A DNA stretch of 64,000 nt. Source: an uncultured Mycoplasmatota bacterium (GTDB lineage: Bacteria; Bacillota_I; Bacilli_A; Izemoplasmatales; Izemoplasmataceae). The notes beneath the pieces were generated by a model, which was not told the DNA's origin, made no database searches, and worked only from the letters and a program-made list of their open reading frames with translations. Positions 59,349 to 64,000 of the stretch are shown piece by piece. The translations under genes were made by a program, and so were the position numbers. Location: NCBI GenBank assembly GCA_913062645.1, contig CAJXVW010000002.1, positions 186,001-250,000 on the forward strand. The letters run 5' to 3'. Numbering within the stretch: position 1 is the first letter of the stretch; every line of letters begins with the position of its first letter.

Positions 59349-60977
59349 ATGTTCTACCTTCGATTCTATCGTGACCGCATCCGTGAGTTCCCCTGGTTGA
59401 AGCGCCCCCTGCTGCTTTTGACCGCGTTGAATTTGGTGCTTGGCGCCACCGCGGTCGGCTTTGCCTATGTCAGCAAACTGGTGCTGGACGACATCCTTCA
59501 AAACGACGTCGCCAACATCGTGTTCAACGCGCTATTGCTGGCGGGTTTCATCGTGTTTCAACTGGTGTTGAAAACGACGACCAACTATCTGGCGACCGTG
59601 TATCAGACCACCACCCACAAACGGCTTCAGGATCACTACGTCAAAACATTGCTGGGCCGAACGCTGCCGGCGATCCAAAGCAAGCACACCGGGCTTTGGA
59701 TGAATCATCTCGACAGCGACGTGGTCCGATTCAGCCATGGCGTTCTCGACATCGCACCGCGGTTCGCCTTCATGGCGTTCCGATTCGTTCTCGCGTTCGT
59801 GCTGCTGGCCTATCTCGACTGGATGGTCGCACTGGTGCTGGTCGGTTTCGGCGGGGTGTTGCTGATCATCGCCCTGACCCTTCGCGAGGAAATGAAACGA
59901 CGCCATGTCGAGCGACAGGACGCCGAAGGGGCGGTCCGCAGTTTCCTTCAGGAACAACTGGATCACGCGCCGGTCATAAAATCCTACCAGGCCGAGACGT
60001 ACACGCTCGACCTGCTTCGCGGACATCAGACGGTCTATGCCGACAAACAGATTCGTTCGCGTCGTCTTGCGATTGTCGCATCGACCGGCCTTCAGGCCGG
60101 CTTCATGCTGGCTTACGCCCTGGTCATCGTCCTCGGCGCATACCGCATCACCCTCGGCGCGCTCACCGTCGGCGGGCTGGTGGCGATCCTGCAGTTGACG
60201 GAATATATGCAATCGCCGTTCCGCATCGCCGGCAATCTTCTTCCAGCGTATTCCGCCATGGAATCCTCCTTTGAACGCCTGCAAGGAATCGCGGCACTGG
60301 AAGTCGAAGCGACGGACCGAGTCCCGGTCCGACCATTCGATCGAATCGTCATCGACAATCTTCACTTCTCCTATGGTGCCAGCGAAATTCTGAATGGTCT
60401 GTCGTTCGAGGTTCGCCAAGGCAGCCTCGTTCATCTCGCCGGTCCATCCGGCATCGGCAAGACGACCTTTCTGTATCTGTTGCTCGGATTGTTGCGCCCG
60501 ACAGGCGGCAACATCGCCCTGGTCCACGACGACGACACGCAGCCGATCGGACCAGAGACCCGTTCCTACTTCGCTTTCGTCCCGCAACAGATTCGCATCG
60601 TGTCGGGCACGATTCGCGACAACCTCCGGTACAACCGCGACGAAATCGATGACAACGCATTGGTTCAGGCTTGTCAAAACGCCGTAATCGACAAGGACAT
60701 CGAAGCCCTGCCCAACGGATATGACACCGTCGTCGGCGAACGCGGTCTCGGAATGAGCGAAGGGCAGCTGCAACGGCTTGCCATTGCCCGGGCGTTGTTG
60801 TCGGAGGCCTCCGTTCTCATTCTCGACGAAGCCACCTCCGCTCTGGACAAAGAGACGGAACAACTCGTTCTTGCCAATCTGCGTCAATTGCCAGACAAGA
60901 CGATCATCCTCGTGTCTCATCGCGACGTGGACGACGACATGACGTATCAGCGAATTGACATTGGACATCAACCATAA
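59349..60977 (+). CDS. ABC exporter (fused membrane and ATPase domains)
   Basis: 542 residues: six-span membrane domain (about 20-300) and nucleotide-binding domain. Walker A is GPSGIGKTT (365-373), Q-loop FVPQQIRIVSGTIRDNLRYN, signature GMSEGQLQRLAIARALL, Walker B VLILDEATSALD and H-loop VSHRD. It belongs to the peptide/lipid exporter type (MsbA/McjD-like) without an N-terminal C39 peptidase. Its location, divergent from the HprK-PqqD-peptidase-nucleotidyltransferase unit, suggests it exports the finished product (inference). ATG at 59349 follows GAGGTGATGTG. Confidence 0.9.
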   Translation: MFYLRFYRDRIREFPWLKRPLLLLTALNLVLGATAVGFAYVSKLVLDDILQNDVANIVFNALLLAGFIVFQLVLKTTTNYLATVYQTTTHKRLQDHYVKTLLGRTLPAIQSKHTGLWMNHLDSDVVRFSHGVLDIAPRFAFMAFRFVLAFVLLAYLDWMVALVLVGFGGVLLIIALTLREEMKRRHVERQDAEGAVRSFLQEQLDHAPVIKSYQAETYTLDLLRGHQTVYADKQIRSRRLAIVASTGLQAGFMLAYALVIVLGAYRITLGALTVGGLVAILQLTEYMQSPFRIAGNLLPAYSAMESSFERLQGIAALEVEATDRVPVRPFDRIVIDNLHFSYGASEILNGLSFEVRQGSLVHLAGPSGIGKTTFLYLLLGLLRPTGGNIALVHDDDTQPIGPETRSYFAFVPQQIRIVSGTIRDNLRYNRDEIDDNALVQACQNAVIDKDIEALPNGYDTVVGERGLGMSEGQLQRLAIARALLSEASVLILDEATSALDKETEQLVLANLRQLPDKTIILVSHRDVDDDMTYQRIDIGHQP

Positions 60978-61003
60978 CCGAGCTCACAAGGCTCGGTTTT
61001 TTT
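60974..61003 (+). terminator. Terminator of ABC exporter gene
   Basis: AACCGAGC (60976-60983) and GCTCGGTT (60991-60998) pair, followed by a T-run. Confidence 0.85.
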
Positions 61004-61188
61004 GTAATTTTGTCAATCATGTCGGAAAAAAGGTTAAATTAACCAATCATCTATTCGATTAACTTTTTACTACCATAACCATTAATAATCTAATTATTAT
61101 GCGATCATGCCATGTGCAATAGATTAATTTTTATCGTATTTTTAATCTTATTTGATTAATTTAATTAATTAATTTTTCACTGAAAGCA
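61004..61188. promoter_or_regulatory. AT-rich intergenic region with repeated GATTAA sites
   Basis: An unusually AT-rich stretch in a GC-rich neighbourhood. It holds the palindrome GGTTAAATTAACC (61032-61044) and further GATTAA or TTAATC copies at 61057, 61122, 61142 and 61154. No ORF of note. Probably a regulatory region for the lipoprotein operon that follows. Confidence 0.45.
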
Positions 61189-61217
61189 TTGTTATGATAG
61201 CGCTTTTTTGATATAAT
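61189..61217 (+). promoter_or_regulatory. Promoter of terminal lipoprotein operon
   Basis: -35 TTGTTA (61189-61194), 17-base spacer, -10 TATAAT (61212-61217) extended by TG at 61209-61210. Confidence 0.75.
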
Positions 61218-61248
61218 CGAAGTGACATCCCATACGAGGTGGTCCACC

Positions 61249-63255
61249 ATGAAAAAATTATTTCTGTCCTTGTCGCTTGCACTCACGATTGTCGCCCTTG
61301 CCGCGTGCCGGCAGGATAGCGTACCATTGTTGGTCCGTGATGAACGTGTGCAAAAAACGATTCGTACAATCGATCAATTCCCCGCTTTTCCAACAAATTA
61401 CACATACACAGATTACCGCCAGCACGCACTGGATCTGGACACGCTGCTGTTTTCGTTTGCGGCGAACGACGTTGCCGTACCACCATCGTACGATCCAAGC
61501 GATCAAAGTACGTGGACTCCTCTTGGCTTTTGGATCGATCAATCTCGACAACCGGACGATTATGACCCGCTTGTGACCGGATATCTGAAACGATCGTTCG
61601 GGCTCCCGACATACGTGGCGGACAACCGCGTCGTCAGTTCCGGTAGCGAAGCAGTCACGGTGATACCGTCGGTGTTGGGTTCCAGTTGGGTGGGGATCGA
61701 CAAGCGTGCTCAATCCATTGGCGGTGATACGTTTGATTTCGTCGACATGACACTCCGTTATTACGATACGGGCAGTCAATTGGTTCACAATGGTAGTGTT
61801 CAAGGCCAAAGCTTCTGGTATGACATTTTCCCGCAAATCATGTTTTCCCGCTTATATCATCTGTACCCGGACACGCCCTACATGGAAGAAATGGTGCTCA
61901 ACGGCGCCGAGCAATGGCTCGAAGCATTGCCGTATTTCGTTGTTGACGGCACCGCGAACTACGAGTTTGTCGGCTTTAACGTAGTACTCGAATCCCCGAC
62001 GGTCGTCGGCGATCACATCGAGCCTCCCAATGGCGGTTTGGCCTATTTGTTCTATTCTGCGTACCTCATCAGCGGCGACGACCGCTTTCTGGAAGGCGCC
62101 AAAGAGGTTCTCGACTACCTCATGACCTATCCCAAAAACCCAAATTACGAAGCGATGACCGATTATGCCCCTTATGTCGCAGCCATTCTCAATACGCGAC
62201 ACGGCACCGAATATGACATCGACCGCCTGTTGTACTATCTGTTCGAGGGCGATTCCGCCTTCCGTCCCGGTTGGGCTGTCATGACCGGTGATTTCAATGG
62301 TCGTCCGGTAGACGGTCTGGTCGGGCAACGTGGTGATTACGCATTTGCCATGAACTCATTCCATCTCGCCACGACTTTGGCGCCCATGGTGAAGTATGAC
62401 ACGCGCTACGCCGATGCGATCGGAAAATATCTGTTGCACCTTACCAGCAACGCCCGATGGTTTTTGCCACATTCTTTCGACATCGAGCATCAGACGATGC
62501 CGAACTATCCGGAATTCGACCCGAACGGATTGCTGGTGTACGAAGGCTTTCGTCAAGAGTTCAATGGCATTCGTCCGATTGCCATGGGCGATGCGACGAC
62601 GATGTTCGGCCAAAACAGCGACTTAAGCATTTACAGCAGCGTCTTTGTCGGCGGTCTTGGAGCGATTGTCAGCGAGACCGATCAATACGGCATTCTGCAA
62701 TTCGACCTGGACGCGACGGACAGCTTGCGCACAAACGAATACCGTCACTTCCTGTATTACAATCCGTTTGATGAAGATCACACAATCCACGTGACCCCTG
62801 AAGGTGGTCCCTACGACGTCGTGAACTTGATTGAAAAACAGCTGATCGGCCGCAACGTGGACGGGGAACTCCGTCTCGTCGTTCCCGCCAACTCGTCGTT
62901 GTTGATTGGGCTGTATCCTCCGGAAAGCGCCTTTGCCACAAGCGACGGAGCATTGTTGCTTCAAGGCGAAATCCTCACCCGCTACGACGCTGCCGTGACA
63001 CTCCCCAATCTGGTCGCTCGCCAGGAGTTGACGCAATCCAGCGAAATCGCCATTTCCTACCAGGCCCCACGGGGTGATGAAGTCACCGACATGGCAATTT
63101 ACTTTGACGACATTCTCGCCTATCAAGGGGCTCCGCTTGAGATGTACCAATACGACAAGGCATTGTTGCCGGATACCGATTACACATTGCGGATCGTCGT
63201 GACGACACGCGATGGACGTACGGACACCACGTCAAAACGCGTCGTGTGCAGATAG
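61249..63255 (+). CDS. Large lipoprotein, possible alpha/alpha-barrel carbohydrate protein
   Basis: 668 residues. Signal peptide ends in LAAC (C20). The central part (about 180-480) is a run of paired helices with aromatic residues (AYLFYSAYLISGDDRFLEGA, DYAPYVAAILNTRHG, DYAFAMNSFHLATTLAPMVK), as in alpha/alpha-toroid glycosidases or lyases. The C-terminal 180 residues are beta-rich, ending in an Ig-like segment. No catalytic signature is certain, so the carbohydrate link is inference. ATG at 61249 follows GAGGTGGTCCACC. It is the first gene of an operon with the next lipoprotein. Confidence 0.75.
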   Translation: MKKLFLSLSLALTIVALAACRQDSVPLLVRDERVQKTIRTIDQFPAFPTNYTYTDYRQHALDLDTLLFSFAANDVAVPPSYDPSDQSTWTPLGFWIDQSRQPDDYDPLVTGYLKRSFGLPTYVADNRVVSSGSEAVTVIPSVLGSSWVGIDKRAQSIGGDTFDFVDMTLRYYDTGSQLVHNGSVQGQSFWYDIFPQIMFSRLYHLYPDTPYMEEMVLNGAEQWLEALPYFVVDGTANYEFVGFNVVLESPTVVGDHIEPPNGGLAYLFYSAYLISGDDRFLEGAKEVLDYLMTYPKNPNYEAMTDYAPYVAAILNTRHGTEYDIDRLLYYLFEGDSAFRPGWAVMTGDFNGRPVDGLVGQRGDYAFAMNSFHLATTLAPMVKYDTRYADAIGKYLLHLTSNARWFLPHSFDIEHQTMPNYPEFDPNGLLVYEGFRQEFNGIRPIAMGDATTMFGQNSDLSIYSSVFVGGLGAIVSETDQYGILQFDLDATDSLRTNEYRHFLYYNPFDEDHTIHVTPEGGPYDVVNLIEKQLIGRNVDGELRLVVPANSSLLIGLYPPESAFATSDGALLLQGEILTRYDAAVTLPNLVARQELTQSSEIAISYQAPRGDEVTDMAIYFDDILAYQGAPLEMYQYDKALLPDTDYTLRIVVTTRDGRTDTTSKRVVCR

Positions 63256-63266
63256 GAGTGTTCATC

Positions 63267-64000
63267 ATGAGACGATTACTACAATTTACAGTTGTCTTGA
63301 CGCTCGCCGTATGGATGGCGGCCTGCAACGGCAACTCCGGCAACCCCGATCCCGATGACAAGGAACCAATCGGTTGGGATGGGAACAGCATCACCTATAC
63401 CGCTTCGGATATCCGGAGTTTCGGCAGCGGCACACCGCGCGGCACCGTCAACTATGACAACGCCGATGACGTTGCGGTGATATGGAACATCGACTCCAGC
63501 CTTGACAACTACGGCGGAGTTCAAACTCCGATGCTGTCGCTGGACTTCTCCAAAGCCGTCATTTTTGAAATGGACGTTGTCGACGTTTACACCGAATACA
63601 TAGTAAAACTGTCGGTCGAGGGCGAGAACGAGTATTACTATGTGCTCTCTGACGAAGGTGAAACGGGAACCGTTTCAGTCAATGTCGTCGACGCCATGCT
63701 CAGTGACAAGTACCGGACCCGCATGACGCAACCGGATCCCGGTTATGCAACGGGCTGGAAGTACGCCGGTGAGACGAAAAACTGTGCGTTCCACATTCTC
63801 GCCAAAGGCCCGAGCGGTGAACAGCAGACCGCCGAACTGAAGATCAGAAGCATCTCCATCTACAACGACAAGCAACCGATCACATCGGTGGAAATTCTTT
63901 CGAATTCGATTGAGGACAACGTGCTTCGCGCCTTGAAGGGAACGACCGGCGAAACACTATCGGCCAACGTGTATCCCGTCGAAGATGACAACCAATCCGT
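63267..64000 (+). CDS. Lipoprotein with Ig-like repeat, cut by window edge
   Basis: At least 244 residues, open to the end of the window. The signal peptide ends in MAAC (C20), then an Asn/Asp-rich linker (NGNSGNPDPDDKEP) and a beta-sandwich-like domain (about 45-210). Near the edge ITSVEILSNSIEDNVLRALK with GETLSANVYPVEDDN looks like the start of a bacterial Ig-like (BIG_2) domain. It begins 11 bases after the previous gene with AGGAGTGTTCATC before the ATG, so the two are co-transcribed. Surface-exposed; function unknown. Confidence 0.75.
   Translation, partial: MRRLLQFTVVLTLAVWMAACNGNSGNPDPDDKEPIGWDGNSITYTASDIRSFGSGTPRGTVNYDNADDVAVIWNIDSSLDNYGGVQTPMLSLDFSKAVIFEMDVVDVYTEYIVKLSVEGENEYYYVLSDEGETGTVSVNVVDAMLSDKYRTRMTQPDPGYATGWKYAGETKNCAFHILAKGPSGEQQTAELKIRSISIYNDKQPITSVEILSNSIEDNVLRALKGTTGETLSANVYPVEDDNQS

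Noticed and set aside
59532..60971. 479-residue minus-strand frame under the ABC exporter
   Set aside because: The plus strand has full Walker and signature motifs; the antisense frame has none.
60978..61248. Precursor peptide gene for the PqqD cluster
   Set aside because: Only very short ORFs exist here (for example MSEKRLN at about 61020) and none has a ribosome site or leader-like sequence; the 59252-59348 spacer is also too short.

Overview
The window reads as a chromosomal segment of a low-complexity Bacillota-type bacterium using the standard genetic code: TGA ends many genes, often inside ATGA start/stop overlaps. Bacillus-like gene orders are recognisable (tmk-holB-ricT-trmN6-rsmI-metG, cysS-mrnC near gltX, ecfA1-ecfA2-ecfT-truA). 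Shine-Dalgarno sites and sigma-A promoters are clear, and thirteen or more promoters carry an extended -10 (TGnTATAAT). The many Gram-positive-type lipoproteins (LSGC/LSAC/LAAC lipoboxes), the compact gene set and the fairly high GC with GC-ending codons would suit a free-living relative of Mollicutes/Erysipelotrichia. That placement is inference; no rRNA is present to confirm it.

Bases 1-3990 form an AT-rich block unlike everything after it. It holds a truncated AAA/ABC-type ATPase, two small XRE regulators (one with a palindromic operator in its leader), an uncharacterised protein, an apparent gene remnant, and a two-gene operon of a DUF2188 protein and a TIR/deoxyribosyltransferase-like protein. 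This looks like horizontally acquired, possibly defence-related DNA.

From 4 to 16.6 kb, mostly on the minus strand, are a translationally coupled class II photolyase operon, rsgA with an unusual leader, mrnC-cysS, cspA, gltX plus a free-standing GltX C-terminal-like protein, an M20 amidohydrolase, and rplM-rpsI. A 1281-residue lipoprotein built of about ten degenerate ~110-residue repeats occupies 16990-20835. Then come metG-rsmI-trmN6-ricT-holB-tmk, a ZnuCB-type metal transporter, M28 and M24 peptidases, an aldehyde dehydrogenase, an Fe-S (6-4)-type photolyase, a CASTOR/POLLUX-like channel, and the ECF transporter core with a TruA carrying an extra N-terminal NTF2-like domain.

From 43 to 64 kb are an esterase lipoprotein, a seven-gene Mrp/Mbh-type cation/proton antiporter operon without a classical MrpA, an SPFH/zinc-ribbon membrane operon, two GNATs, a flavodoxin, and a divergent cluster of HprK-like kinase, PqqD-like carrier, S24/S26-like peptidase, nucleotidyltransferase and ABC exporter (56545-60977). 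That cluster resembles the accessory set of peptide (RiPP/lasso) maturation loci but has no visible cyclase, radical SAM enzyme or precursor, and is the best candidate for an undescribed system here. The window ends in a two-gene lipoprotein operon behind an AT-rich regulatory region. No tRNA, rRNA, CRISPR array or intact insertion sequence was seen.
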